Below are positions 29,500-44,787 of a DNA stretch of 64,000 nt, piece after piece (positions within the stretch are counted from its first letter, which is position 1; each line of letters starts with the position of its first letter). The notes under the pieces were generated by a model. It worked only from the letters and a program-made list of their open reading frames with translations. It ran no database searches and was not told the DNA's origin. Where the stretch lies: contig NW_027469227.1 in the NCBI RefSeq assembly GCF_051020765.1, positions 124,001 through 188,000 of the forward strand. Direction: 5' to 3'. The stretch comes from Lasioglossum baleicum. Taxonomy: Eukaryota > Arthropoda > Insecta > Hymenoptera > Halictidae. A program made the translations under genes and the position numbers.

Positions 29500-29793
29500 A
29501 CGCTTAACGCATAACGCATAACGCATAACGCGTAACGCATAACGGATAACGCATAACGGATAACGCATAACGCATAACGCATAACGCATAACGGATAACG
29601 CATGACGCATAACGGATAACCCACAACGCATAACGCATAAAGCATAGTCCATAACGCATAACGCATGACACATTACTCATAACGCATTACGCATAACGCA
29701 TAACGCATAATGCATAACGCATTACGCATAACGCATAACGCTCAATGAAAAAGTCATAACGCATAACGCATATCGCATAACCCGTAAAGCACA
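29500..29793 (+). repeat. Fused cassette 7 (beta)
   Basis: D is reduced to acgctta at 29500 on a consensus background. acacatt 29668, ctcaatg core from 29741. The tail goes from aacgcata-type consensus straight into the run without acacata. Confidence 0.92.
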
Positions 29794-30178
29794 ACGCATA
29801 ACGCATAACGCATAACGCATAACGCATAACGCATAACGCATAACGCATAACGCATAACGCATAACGCATAACGCATAACGCATAACGCATAACGCATAAC
29901 GCATAACGCATAACGCATAACGCATAACGCATAACGCATAACGCATAACGCATAACGCATAACGCATAACGCATAACGCATAACGCATAACGCATAACGC
30001 ATAACGCATAACGCATAACGCATAACGCATAACGCATAACGCATAACGCATAACGCATAACGCATAACGCATAACGCATAACGCATAACGCATAACGCAT
30101 AACGCATAACGCATAACGCATAACGCATAACGCATAACGCATAACGCATAACGCATAACGCATAACGCATAACGCATA

Positions 30179-30507
30179 ACGAATAACGCATATCGCATAA
30201 CGTATAACGCTTAACGCATAACGCATAACGCGTAACGCATAACGGATAACGCATAACGGATAACGCATAACGCATAACGCATAACGCATAACGGATAACG
30301 CATGACGCATAACGGATAACCCACAACGCATAACGCATAAAGCATAGTCCATAACGCATAACGCATGACACATTACTCATAACGCATTACGCATAACGCA
30401 TAACGCATAATGCATAACGCATTACGCATAACGCATAACGCTCAATGAAAAAGTCATAACGCATAACGCATATCGCATAACCCGTAAAGCACAACGCATA
30501 ACACATA
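30179..30507 (+). repeat. Fused cassette 8 (alpha)
   Basis: Only 700 bp (C to C) after the previous cassette, the shortest cassette period in Region IV. Like cassette 6, it has two consensus heptamers after acgctta. acacatt 30368, ctcaatg core from 30441. Confidence 0.92.
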
Positions 30508-32586
30508 ACGCATAACGCATAACGCATAACGCATAACGCATAACGCATAACGCATAACGCATGACGCATAACGCATAACGCATAACGCATAACGCATAAC
30601 GCATAACGCATAACGCATAACGCATAACGCATAACGCATAACGCATAACGCATAACGCATAACGCATAACGCATAACGCATAACGCATAACGCATAACGC
30701 ATAACGCATAACGCATAACGCATAACGCATAACGCATAACGCATAACGCATAACGCATAACGCATAACGCATAACGCATAACGCATAACGCATAACGCAT
30801 AACGCATAACGCATAACGCATAACGCATAACGCATAACGCATAACGCATAACGCATAACGCATAACGCATAACGCATAACGCATAACGCATAACGCATAA
30901 CGCATAACGCATAACGCATAACGCATAACGCATAACGCATAACGCATAACGCATAACGCATAACGCATAACGCATAACGCATAACGCATAACGCATAACG
31001 CATAACGCATAACGCATAACGCATAACGCATAACGCATAACGCATAACGCATAACGCATAACGCATAACGCATAACGCATAACGCATAACGCATAACGCA
31101 TAACGCATAACGCATAACGCATAACGCATAACGCATAACGCATAACGCATAACGCATAACGCATATCGCATAACGCATAACGCATAACGCATAACGCATA
31201 ACGCATAACGCATAACGCATAACGCATAACGCATAACGCATAACGCATAACGCATAACGCATAACGCATAACGCATAACGCATAACGCATAACGCATAAC
31301 GCATAACGCATAACGCATAACGCATAACGCATAACGCATAACGCATAACGCATAACGCATAACGCATAACGCATAACGCATAACGCATAACGCATAACGC
31401 ATAACGCATAACGCATAACGCATAACGCATAACGCATAACGCATAACGCATAACGCATAACGCATAACGCATAACGCATATCGCATAACGCATAACGCAT
31501 AACGCATAACGCATAACGCATAACGCATAACGCATAACGCATAACGCATAACGCATAACGCATAACGCATAACGCATAACGCATAACGCATAACGCATAA
31601 CGCATAACGCATAACGCATAACGCATAACGCATAACGCATAACGCATAACGCATAACGCATAACGCATAACGCATAACGCATAACGCATAACGCATAACG
31701 CATAACGCATAACGCATAACGCATAACGCATAACGCATAACGCATAACGCATAACGCATAACGCATAACGCATAACGCATAACGCATAACGCATAACGCA
31801 TAACGCATAACGCATAACGCATAACGCATAACGCATAACGCATAACGCATAACGCATAACGCATAACGCATAACGCATAACGCATAACGCATAACGCATA
31901 ACGCATAACGCATAACGCATAACGCATAACGCATAACGCATAACGCATAACGCATAACGCATAACGCATAACGCATAACGCATAACGCATAACGCATAAC
32001 GCATAACGCATAACGCATAACGCATAACGCATAACGCATAACGCATAACGCATAACGCATAACGCATAACGCATAACGCATAACGCATAACGCATAACGC
32101 ATAACGCATAACGCATATCGCATAACGCATAACGCATAACGCATAACGCATAACGCATAACGCATAACGCATAACGCATAACGCATAACGCATAACGCAT
32201 AACGCATAACGCATAACGCATAACGCATAACGCATAACGCATAACGCATAACGCATAACGCATAACGCATAACGCATAACGCATAACGCATAACGCATAA
32301 CGCATAACGCATAACGCATAACGCATAACGCATAACGCATAACGCATAACGCATAACGCATAACGCATAACGCATAACGCATAACGCATAACGCATAACG
32401 CATAACGCATAACGCATAACGCATAACGCATAACGCATAACGCATAACGCATAACGCATAACGCATAACGCATAACGCATAACGCATAACGCATAACGCA
32501 TAACGCATAACGCATAACGCATAACGCATAACGCATAACGCATAACGCATAACGCATAACGCATAACGCATAACGCATAACGCATA

Positions 32587-32922
32587 ACGAATAACGCATA
32601 TCGCATAACGTATAACGCTTAACGCATAACGCATAACGCATAACGCGTAACGCATAACGGATAACGCATAACGGATAACGCATAACGCATAACGCATAAC
32701 GCATAACGGATAACGCATGACGCATAACGGATAACCCACAACGCATAACGCATAAAGCATAGTCCATAACGCATAACGCATGACACATTACTCATAACGC
32801 ATTACGCATAACGCATAACGCATAATGCATAACGCATTACGCATAACGCATAACGCTCAATGAAAAAGTCATAACGCATAACGCATATCGCATAACCCGT
32901 AAAGCACAACGCATAACACATA
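32587..32922 (+). repeat. Fused cassette 9 (alpha)
   Basis: 2415 bp after its predecessor, the longest cassette period. The intervening run holds tcgcata at 31166, 31481 and 32118 and about 90 consensus units between the last two. acacatt 32783, ctcaatg core from 32856. Confidence 0.92.
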
Positions 32923-33503
32923 ACGCATAACGCATAACGCATAACGCATAACGCATAACGCATAACGCATAACGCATGACGCATAACGCATAACGCATAA
33001 CGCATAACGCATAACGCATAACGCATAACGCATAACGCATAACGCATAACGCATAACGCATAACGCATAACGCATAACGCATAACGCATAACGCATAACG
33101 CATAACGCATAACGCATAACGCATAACGCATAACGCATAACGCATAACGCATAACGCATAACGCATAACGCATAACGCATAACGCATAACGCATAACGCA
33201 TAACGCATAACGCATAACGCATAACGCATAACGCATAACGCATAACGCATAACGCATAACGCATAACGCATAACGCATAACGCATAACGCATAACGCATA
33301 ACGCATAACGCATAACGCATAACGCATAACGCATAACGCATAACGCATAACGCATAACGCATAACGCATAACGCATAACGCATAACGCATAACGCATAAC
33401 GCATAACGCATAACGCATAACGCATAACGCATAACGCATAACGCATAACGCATAACGCATAACGCATAACGCATAACGCATAACGCATAACGCATAACGC
33501 ATA

Positions 33504-33797
33504 ACGCTTAACGCATAACGCATAACGCATAACGCGTAACGCATAACGGATAACGCATAACGGATAACGCATAACGCATAACGCATAACGCATAACGGAT
33601 AACGCATGACGCATAACGGATAACCCACAACGCATAACGCATAAAGCATAGTCCATAACGCATAACGCATGACACATTACTCATAACGCATTACGCATAA
33701 CGCATAACGCATAATGCATAACGCATTACGCATAACGCATAACGCTCAATGAAAAAGTCATAACGCATAACGCATATCGCATAACCCGTAAAGCACA
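33504..33797 (+). repeat. Fused cassette 10 (beta)
   Basis: Reduced D (acgctta at 33504), acacatt 33672, ctcaatg core from 33745, no acacata. An acgcatt at 33952 and tcgcata at 33987 and 34344 follow. Confidence 0.91.
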
Positions 33798-34637
33798 ACG
33801 CATAACGCATAACGCATAACGCATAACGCATAACGCATAACGCATAACGCATAACGCATAACGCATAACGCATAACGCATAACGCATAACGCATAACGCA
33901 TAACGCATAACGCATAACGCATAACGCATAACGCATAACGCATAACGCATAACGCATTACGCATAACGCATAACGCATAACGCATATCGCATAACGCATA
34001 ACGCATAACGCATAACGCATAACGCATAACGCATAACGCATAACGCATAACGCATAACGCATAACGCATAACGCATAACGCATAACGCATAACGCATAAC
34101 GCATAACGCATAACGCATAACGCATAACGCATAACGCATAACGCATAACGCATAACGCATAACGCATAACGCATAACGCATAACGCATAACGCATAACGC
34201 ATAACGCATAACGCATAACGCATAACGCATAACGCATAACGCATAACGCATAACGCATAACGCATAACGCATAACGCATAACGCATAACGCATAACGCAT
34301 AACGCATAACGCATAACGCATAACGCATAACGCATAACGCATATCGCATAACGCATAACGCATAACGCATAACGCATAACGCATAACGCATAACGCATAA
34401 CGCATAACGCATAACGCATAACGCATAACGCATAACGCATAACGCATAACGCATAACGCATAACGCATAACGCATAACGCATAACGCATAACGCATAACG
34501 CATAACGCATAACGCATAACGCATAACGCATAACGCATAACGCATAACGCATAACGGATAACGCATAACGCATAACGCATAACGAATAACGCATATCGCA
34601 TAACGTATAACGCTTAACGCATAACGCATAACGCATA

Positions 34638-34665
34638 ACGCGTAACGCACAACGCATAACACATA
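34638..34665 (+). repeat. Cassette deletion junction
   Basis: After a full D block (from 34581), acgcgta at 34638 is followed at once by acgcaca, acgcata and acacata, and then by the acgcatg of an alpha tail near 34719. Everything normally between acgcgta and the aagcaca-acacata tail (most of E, all of C, the B core) is missing. Register is intact. This reads as the footprint of an in-register deletion or unequal exchange. Confidence 0.8.
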
Positions 34666-35218
34666 ACGCATAACGCATAACGCATAACGCATAACGCATA
34701 ACGCATAACGCATAACGCATGACGCATAACGCATAACGCATAACGCATAACGCATAACGCATAACGCATAACGCATAACGCATAACGCATAACGCATAAC
34801 GCATAACGCATAACGCATAACGCATAACGCATAACGCATAACGCATAACGCATAACGCATAACGCATAACGCATAACGCATAACGCATAACGCATAACGC
34901 ATAACGCATAACGCATAACGCATAACGCATAACGCATAACGCATAACGCATAACGCATAACGCATAACGCATAACGCATAACGCATAACGCATAACGCAT
35001 AACGCATAACGCATAACGCATAACGCATAACGCATAACGCATAACGCATAACGCATAACGCATAACGCATAACGCATAACGCATAACGCATAACGCATAA
35101 CGCATAACGCATAACGCATAACGCATAACGCATAACGCATAACGCATAACGCATAACGCATAACGCATAACGCATAACGCATAACGCATAACGCATAACG
35201 CATAACGCATAACGCATA

Positions 35219-35512
35219 ACGCTTAACGCATAACGCATAACGCATAACGCGTAACGCATAACGGATAACGCATAACGGATAACGCATAACGCATAACGCA
35301 TAACGCATAACGGATAACGCATGACGCATAACGGATAACCCACAACGCATAACGCATAAAGCATAGTCCATAACGCATAACGCATGACACATTACTCATA
35401 ACGCATTACGCATAACGCATAACGCATAATGCATAACGCATTACGCATAACGCATAACGCTCAATGAAAAAGTCATAACGCATAACGCATATCGCATAAC
35501 CCGTAAAGCACA
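35219..35512 (+). repeat. Fused cassette 11 (beta)
   Basis: Reduced D, acacatt 35387, ctcaatg core from 35460, no acacata. tcgcata marks at 35709 and 36066 are 357 bp apart, the same as after cassettes 5 and 10. Confidence 0.91.
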
Positions 35513-36303
35513 ACGCATAACGCATAACGCATAACGCATAACGCATAACGCATAACGCATAACGCATAACGCATAACGCATAACGCATAACGCATAACGC
35601 ATAACGCATAACGCATAACGCATAACGCATAACGCATAACGCATAACGCATAACGCATAACGCATAACGCATAACGCATAACGCATAACGCATAACGCAT
35701 AACGCATATCGCATAACGCATAACGCATAACGCATAACGCATAACGCATAACGCATAACGCATAACGCATAACGCATAACGCATAACGCATAACGCATAA
35801 CGCATAACGCATAACGCATAACGCATAACGCATAACGCATAACGCATAACGCATAACGCATAACGCATAACGCATAACGCATAACGCATAACGCATAACG
35901 CATAACGCATAACGCATAACGCATAACGCATAACGCATAACGCATAACGCATAACGCATAACGCATAACGCATAACGCATAACGCATAACGCATAACGCA
36001 TAACGCATAACGCATAACGCATAACGCATAACGCATAACGCATAACGCATAACGCATAACGCATATCGCATAACGCATAACGCATAACGCATAACGCATA
36101 ACGCATAACGCATAACGCATAACGCATAACGCATAACGCATAACGCATAACGCATAACGCATAACGCATAACGCATAACGCATAACGCATAACGCATAAC
36201 GCATAACGCATAACGCATAACGCATAACGCATAACGCATAACGCATAACGCATAACGCATAACGCATAACGCATAACGCATAACGCATAACGCATAACGC
36301 ATA

Positions 36304-36639
36304 ACGAATAACGCATATCGCATAACGTATAACGCTTAACGCATAACGCATAACGCATAACGCGTAACGCATAACGGATAACGCATAACGGATAACGCAT
36401 AACGCATAACGCATAACGCATAACGGATAACGCATGACGCATAACGGATAACCCACAACGCATAACGCATAAAGCATAGTCCATAACGCATAACGCATGA
36501 CACATTACTCATAACGCATTACGCATAACGCATAACGCATAATGCATAACGCATTACGCATAACGCATAACGCTCAATGAAAAAGTCATAACGCATAACG
36601 CATATCGCATAACCCGTAAAGCACAACGCATAACACATA
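36304..36639 (+). repeat. Fused cassette 12 (alpha)
   Basis: acacatt 36500, ctcaatg core from 36573, acacata and acgcatg present. An extra D block at 37046-37080 further on leads into consensus and an acgcatg near 37131 without E, C or B, a second deletion-type remnant. Confidence 0.91.
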
Positions 36640-37717
36640 ACGCATAACGCATAACGCATAACGCATAACGCATAACGCATAACGCATAACGCATGACGCA
36701 TAACGCATAACGCATAACGCATAACGCATAACGCATAACGCATAACGCATAACGCATAACGCATAACGCATAACGCATAACGCATAACGCATAACGCATA
36801 TCGCATAACGCATAACGCATAACGCATAACGCATAACGCATAACGCATAACGCATAACGCATAACGCATAACGCATAACGCATAACGCATAACGCATAAC
36901 GCATAACGCATAACGCATAACGCATAACGCATAACGCATAACGCATAACGCATAACGCATAACGCATAACGCATAACGCATAACGCATAACGCATAACGC
37001 ATAACGCATAACGCATAACGCATAACGCATAACGCATAACGCATAACGAATAACGCATATCGCATAACGTATAACGCTTAACGCATAACGCATAACGCAT
37101 AACGCATAACGCATAACGCATAACGCATAACGCATGACGCATAACGCATAACGCATAACGCATAACGCATAACGCATAACGCATAACGCATAACGCATAA
37201 CGCATAACGCATAACGCATAACGCATAACGCATAACGCATAACGCATAACGCATAACGCATAACGCATAACGCATAACGCATAACGCATAACGCATAACG
37301 CATAACGCATAACGCATAACGCATAACGCATAACGCATAACGCATAACGCATAACGCATAACGCATAACGCATAACGCATAACGCATAACGCATAACGCA
37401 TAACGCATAACGCATAACGCATAACGCATAACGCATAACGCATAACGCATAACGCATAACGCATAACGCATAACGCATAACGCATAACGCATAACGCATA
37501 ACGCATAACGCATAACGCATAACGCATAACGCATAACGCATAACGCATAACGCATAACGCATAACGCATAACGCATAACGCATAACGCATAACGCATAAC
37601 GCATAACGCATAACGCATAACGCATAACGCATAACGCATAACGCATAACGCATAACGCATAACGCATAACGCATAACGCATAACGCATAACGCATAACGC
37701 ATAACGCATAACGCATA

Positions 37718-38053
37718 ACGAATAACGCATATCGCATAACGTATAACGCTTAACGCATAACGCATAACGCATAACGCGTAACGCATAACGGATAACGCAT
37801 AACGGATAACGCATAACGCATAACGCATAACGCATAACGGATAACGCATGACGCATAACGGATAACCCACAACGCATAACGCATAAAGCATAGTCCATAA
37901 CGCATAACGCATGACACATTACTCATAACGCATTACGCATAACGCATAACGCATAATGCATAACGCATTACGCATAACGCATAACGCTCAATGAAAAAGT
38001 CATAACGCATAACGCATATCGCATAACCCGTAAAGCACAACGCATAACACATA
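37718..38053 (+). repeat. Fused cassette 13 (alpha)
   Basis: acacatt 37914, ctcaatg core from 37987. It is followed after a run by two F units, like the last alpha cassette at 44788. Confidence 0.92.
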
Positions 38054-38431
38054 ACGCATAACGCATAACGCATAACGCATAACGCATAACGCATAACGCA
38101 TAACGCATAACGCATGACGCATAACGCATAACGCATAACGCATAACGCATAACGCATAACGCATAACGCATAACGCATAACGCATAACGCATAACGCATA
38201 ACGCATAACGCATAACGCATAACGCATAACGCATAACGCATAACGCATAACGCATAACGCATAACGCATAACGCATAACGCATAACGCATAACGCATAAC
38301 GCATAACGCATAACGCATAACGCATAACGCATAACGCATAACGCATAACGCATAACGCATAACGCATAACGCATAACGCATAACGCATAACGCATAACGC
38401 ATAACGCATAACGCATAACGCATAACGCATA

Positions 38432-38942
38432 ACGAATAACGCATATCGCATAACGTATAACGCTTAACGCATAACGCATAACGCATAACGCATAACGAAT
38501 AACGCATATCGCATAACGTATAACGCTTAACGCATAACGCATAACGCATAACGCGTAACGCATAACGGAAAACGCATAACGGATAACGCATAACGCATAA
38601 CGCATAACGCATAACGCATAACGCATAACGCATAACGGATAACGCATGACGCATAACGGATAACCCACAACGCATAACGCATAAAGCATAACGAATAACG
38701 CATATCGCATAACGTATAACGCTTAACGCATAACGCATAACGCATAACGCATAACGCATAACGCATAACGCGTAACGCATAACGGATAACGCATAACGCA
38801 TAACGCATAACGCATAACGCATAACGCATAACGCATAACGCATAACGCATAACGCATAACGCATAACGCATAACGCATAACGCATAACGCATAACGCATA
38901 ACGCATAACGCATAACGCATAACGCATAACGCATAACGCATA
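38432..38942 (+). repeat. F unit, central pair copy 1
   Basis: 511-bp unit with acggaaa at 38565, aagcata joined directly to a D block, then acgcgta, acggata and a consensus run. Confidence 0.88.
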
Positions 38943-39439
38943 ACGAATAACGCATATCGCATAACGTATAACGCTTAACGCATAACGCATAACGCATAAC
39001 GCATAACGAATAACGCATATCGCATAACGTATAACGCTTAACGCATAACGCATAACGCATAACGCGTAACGCATAACGGAAAACGCATAACGGATAACGC
39101 ATAACGCATAACGCATAACGCATAACGCATAACGCATAACGCATAACGGATAACGCATGACGCATAACGGATAACCCACAACGCATAACGCATAAAGCAT
39201 AACGAATAACGCATATCGCATAACGTATAACGCTTAACGCATAACGCATAACGCATAACGCATAACGCATAACGCATAACGCGTAACGCATAACGCATAA
39301 CGCATAACGCATAACGCATAACGCATAACGCATAACGCATAACGCATAACGCATAACGCATAACGCATAACGCATAACGCATAACGCATAACGCATAACG
39401 CATAACGCATAACGCATAACGCATAACGCATAACGCATA
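38943..39439 (+). repeat. F unit, central pair copy 2
   Basis: acggaaa at 39076. After the internal D block, acgcgta is followed by consensus only, without the acggata seen in the other copies. Confidence 0.87.
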
Positions 39440-39712
39440 ACGAATAACGCATATCGCATAACGTATAACGCTTAACGCATAACGCATAACGCATAACGCG
39501 TAACGCATAACGGATAACGCATAACCCACAACGCATAACGCATAAAGCATAGTCCATAACGCATAACGCATGACACATTACTCATAACGCATTACGCATA
39601 ACGCATAACGCATAATGCATAACGCATTACGCATAACGCATAACGCTCAATGAAAAAGTCATAACGCATAACGCATATCGCATAACCCGTAAAGCACAAC
39701 GCATAACACATA
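39440..39712 (+). repeat. Fused cassette 14 (alpha, shortened E)
   Basis: Full D, then acgcgta, one acggata, one consensus unit and acccaca directly. The middle of E is deleted, making the cassette 273 bp. acacatt 39573, ctcaatg core from 39646. Confidence 0.91.
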
Positions 39713-40720
39713 ACGCATAACGCATAACGCATAACGCATAACGCATAACGCATAACGCATGACGCATAACGCATAACGCATAACGCATAACGCATAACGC
39801 ATAACGCATAACGCATAACGCATAACGCATAACGCATAACGTATAACGCATAACGCATAACGCATAACGCATAACGCATAACGCATAACGCATAACGCAT
39901 AACGCATAACGCATAACGCATAACGCATAACGCATAACGCATAACGCATAACGCATAACGCATAACGCATAACGCATATCGCATAACGCATAACGCATAA
40001 CGCATAACGCATAACGCATAACGCATAACGCATAACGCATAACGCATAACGCATAACGCATAACGCATAACGCATAACGCATAACGCATAACGCATAACG
40101 CATAACGCATAACGCATAACGCATAACGCATAACGCATAACGCATAACGCATAACGCATAACGCATAACGCATAACGCATAACGCATAACGCATAACGCA
40201 TAACGCATAACGCATAACGCATAACGCATAACGCATAACGCATAACGCATAACGCATAACGCATAACGCATAACGCATATCGCATAACGCATAACGCATA
40301 ACGCATAACGCATAACGCATAACGCATAACGCATAACGCATAACGCATAACGCATAACGCATAACGCATAACGCATAACGCATAACGCATAACGCATAAC
40401 GCATAACGCATAACGCATAACGCATAACGCATAACGCATAACGCATAACGCATAACGCATAACGCATAACGCATAACGCATAACGCATAACGCATAACGC
40501 ATAACGCATAACGCATAACGCATAACGCATAACGCATAACGCATAACGCATAACGCATAACGCATAACGCATAACGCATAACGCATAACGCATAACGCAT
40601 AACGCATAACGCATAACGCATAACGCATAACGCATAACGCATAACGCATAACGCATAACGCATAACGCATAACGCATAACGCATAACGCATAACGCATAA
40701 CGCATAACGCATAACGCATA

Positions 40721-41014
40721 ACGCTTAACGCATAACGCATAACGCATAACGCGTAACGCATAACGGATAACGCATAACGGATAACGCATAACGCATAACG
40801 CATAACGCATAACGGATAACGCATGACGCATAACGGATAACCCACAACGCATAACGCATAAAGCATAGTCCATAACGCATAACGCATGACACATTACTCA
40901 TAACGCATTACGCATAACGCATAACGCATAATGCATAACGCATTACGCATAACGCATAACGCTCAATGAAAAAGTCATAACGCATAACGCATATCGCATA
41001 ACCCGTAAAGCACA
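40721..41014 (+). repeat. Fused cassette 15 (beta)
   Basis: Reduced D, acacatt 40889, ctcaatg core from 40962, no acacata. tcgcata marks at 41162 and 41463 are 301 bp apart, as are those before it at 39979 and 40280. Confidence 0.91.
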
Positions 41015-41889
41015 ACGCATAACGCATAACGCATAACGCATAACGCATAACGCATAACGCATAACGCATAACGCATAACGCATAACGCATAACGCATAAC
41101 GCATAACGCATAACGCATAACGCATAACGCATAACGCATAACGCATAACGCATAACGCATATCGCATAACGCATAACGCATAACGCATAACGCATAACGC
41201 ATAACGCATAACGCATAACGCATAACGCATAACGCATAACGCATAACGCATAACGCATAACGCATAACGCATAACGCATAACGCATAACGCATAACGCAT
41301 AACGCATAACGCATAACGCATAACGCATAACGCATAACGCATAACGCATAACGCATAACGCATAACGCATAACGCATAACGCATAACGCATAACGCATAA
41401 CGCATAACGCATAACGCATAACGCATAACGCATAACGCATAACGCATAACGCATAACGCATATCGCATAACGCATAACGCATAACGCATAACGCATAACG
41501 CATAACGCATAACGCATAACGCATAACGCATAACGCATAACGCATAACGCATAACGCATAACGCATAACGCATAACGCATAACGCATAACGCATAACGCA
41601 TAACGCATAACGCATAACGCATAACGCATAACGCATAACGCATAACGCATAACGCATAACGCATAACGCATAACGCATAACGCATAACGCATAACGCATA
41701 ACGCATAACGCATAACGCATAACGCATAACGCATAACGCATAACGCATAACGCATAACGCATAACGCATAACGCATAACGCATAACGCATAACGCATAAC
41801 GCATAACGCATAACGCATAACGCATAACGCATAACGCATAACGCATAACGCATAACGCATAACGCATAACGCATAACGCATAACGCATA

Positions 41890-42183
41890 ACGCTTAACGC
41901 ATAACGCATAACGCATAACGCGTAACGCATAACGGATAACGCATAACGGATAACGCATAACGCATAACGCATAACGCATAACGGATAACGCATGACGCAT
42001 AACGGATAACCCACAACGCATAACGCATAAAGCATAGTCCATAACGCATAACGCATGACACATTACTCATAACGCATTACGCATAACGCATAACGCATAA
42101 TGCATAACGCATTACGCATAACGCATAACGCTCAATGAAAAAGTCATAACGCATAACGCATATCGCATAACCCGTAAAGCACA
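41890..42183 (+). repeat. Fused cassette 16 (beta)
   Basis: Reduced D, acacatt 42058, ctcaatg core from 42131, no acacata. Same 294-bp length as beta cassettes 7, 10, 11 and 15. Confidence 0.91.
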
Positions 42184-42670
42184 ACGCATAACGCATAACG
42201 CATAACGCATAACGCATAACGCATAACGCATAACGCATAACGCATAACGCATAACGCATAACGCATAACGCATAACGCATAACGCATAACGCATAACGCA
42301 TAACGCATAACGCATAACGCATAACGCATAACGCATAACGCATAACGCATAACGCATAACGCATAACGCATAACGCATAACGCATAACGCATAACGCATA
42401 ACGCATAACGCATAACGCATATCGCATAACGCATAACGCATAACGCATAACGCATAACGCATAACGCATAACGCATAACGCATAACGCATAACGCATAAC
42501 GCATAACGCATAACGCATAACGCATAACGCATAACGCATAACGCATAACGCATAACGCATAACGCATAACGCATAACGCATAACGCATAACGCATAACGC
42601 ATAACGCATAACGCATAACGCATAACGCATAACGCATAACGCATAACGCATAACGCATAACGCATAACGC

Positions 42671-42788
42671 ATAACGCTTAACGCATAACGCATAACGCAT
42701 AACGCGTAACGCATAACGGATAACGCATAACGGATAACGCATAACGCATAACGCATAACGCATAACGGATAACGCATGACGCATAACG
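42671..42788 (+). repeat. Truncated D-E remnant without C and B
   Basis: acgctta, acgcgta, acggata steps and acgcatg are present as in a beta cassette. After the next consensus heptamer there is no acggata-acccaca; the sequence passes straight into a consensus run. C and B are missing without loss of register. Confidence 0.85.
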
Positions 42789-43583
42789 CATAACGCATAA
42801 CGCATAACGCATAACGCATAACGCATAACGCATAACGCATAACGCATAACGCATAACGCATAACGCATAACGCATAACGCATAACGCATAACGCATAACG
42901 CATAACGCATAACGCATAACGCATAACGCATAACGCATAACGCATAACGCATAACGCATAACGCATAACGCATAACGCATAACGCATAACGCATAACGCA
43001 TAACGCATATCGCATAACGCATAACGCATAACGCATAACGCATAACGCATAACGCATAACGCATAACGCATAACGCATAACGCATAACGCATAACGCATA
43101 ACGCATAACGCATAACGCATAACGCATAACGCATAACGCATAACGCATAACGCATAACGCATAACGCATAACGCATAACGCATAACGCATAACGCATAAC
43201 GCATAACGCATAACGCATAACGCATAACGCATAACGCATAACGCATAACGCATAACGCATAACGCATAACGCATAACGCATAACGCATAACGCATAACGC
43301 ATAACGCATAACGCATAACGCATAACGCATAACGCATAACGCATAACGCATATCGCATAACGCATAACGCATAACGCATAACGCATAACGCATAACGCAT
43401 AACGCATAACGCATAACGCATAACGCATAACGCATAACGCATAACGCATAACGCATAACGCATAACGCATAACGCATAACGCATAACGCATAACGCATAA
43501 CGCATAACGCATAACGCATAACGCATAACGCATAACGCATAACGCATAACGCATAACGCATAACGCATAACGCATAACGCATA

Positions 43584-43814
43584 ACGCTTAACGCATAACG
43601 CATAACGCATAACGCGTAACGCATGACGCATAACGGATAACCCACAACGCATAACGCATAAAGCATAGTCCATAACGCATAACGCATGACACATTACTCA
43701 TAACGCATTACGCATAACGCATAACGCATAATGCATAACGCATTACGCATAACGCATAACGCTCAATGAAAAAGTCATAACGCATAACGCATATCGCATA
43801 ACCCGTAAAGCACA
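43584..43814 (+). repeat. Fused cassette 17 (beta, shortened E)
   Basis: acgctta, acgcgta, then at once acgcatg, acggata and acccaca, so the acggata series is deleted. acacatt 43689, ctcaatg core from 43762, no acacata. At 231 bp it is the shortest fused cassette. It looks like the complementary half of the remnant at 42671-42788. Confidence 0.89.
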
Positions 43815-44787
43815 ACGCATAACGCATAACGCATAACGCATAACGCATAACGCATAACGCATAACGCATAACGCATAACGCATAACGCATAACGCATAAC
43901 GCATAACGCATAACGCATAACGCATAACGCATAACGCATAACGCATAACGCATAACGCATAACGCATAACGCATAACGCATAACGCATAACGCATAACGC
44001 ATAACGCATAACGCATAACGCATAACGCATAACGCATATCGCATAACGCATAACGCATAACGCATAACGCATAACGCATAACGCATAACGCATAACGCAT
44101 AACGCATAACGCATAACGCATAACGCATAACGCATAACGCATAACGCATAACGCATAACGCATAACGCATAACGCATAACGCATAACGCATAACGCATAA
44201 CGCATAACGCATAACGCATAACGCATAACGCATAACGCATAACGCATAACGCATAACGCATAACGCATAACGCATAACGCATAATGCATAACGCATAACG
44301 CATAACGCATAACGCATAACGCATAACGCATAACGCATAACGCATAACGCATAACGCATAACGCATAACGCATAACGCATAACGCATAACGCATAACGCA
44401 TAACGCATAACGCATAACGCATAACGCATAACGCATAACGCATAACGCATAACGCATAACGCATAACGCATAACGCATATCGCATAACGCATAACGCATA
44501 ACGCATAACGCATAACGCATAACGCATAACGCATAACGCATAACGCATAACGCATAACGCATAACGCATAACGCATAACGCATAACGCATAACGCATAAC
44601 GCATAACGCATAACGCATAACGCATAACGCATAACGCATAACGCATAACGCATAACGCATAACGCATAACGCATAACGCATAACGCATAACGCATAACGC
44701 ATAACGCATAACGCATAACGCATAACGCATAACGCATAACGCATAACGCATAACGCATAACGCATAACGCATAACGCATAACGCATA

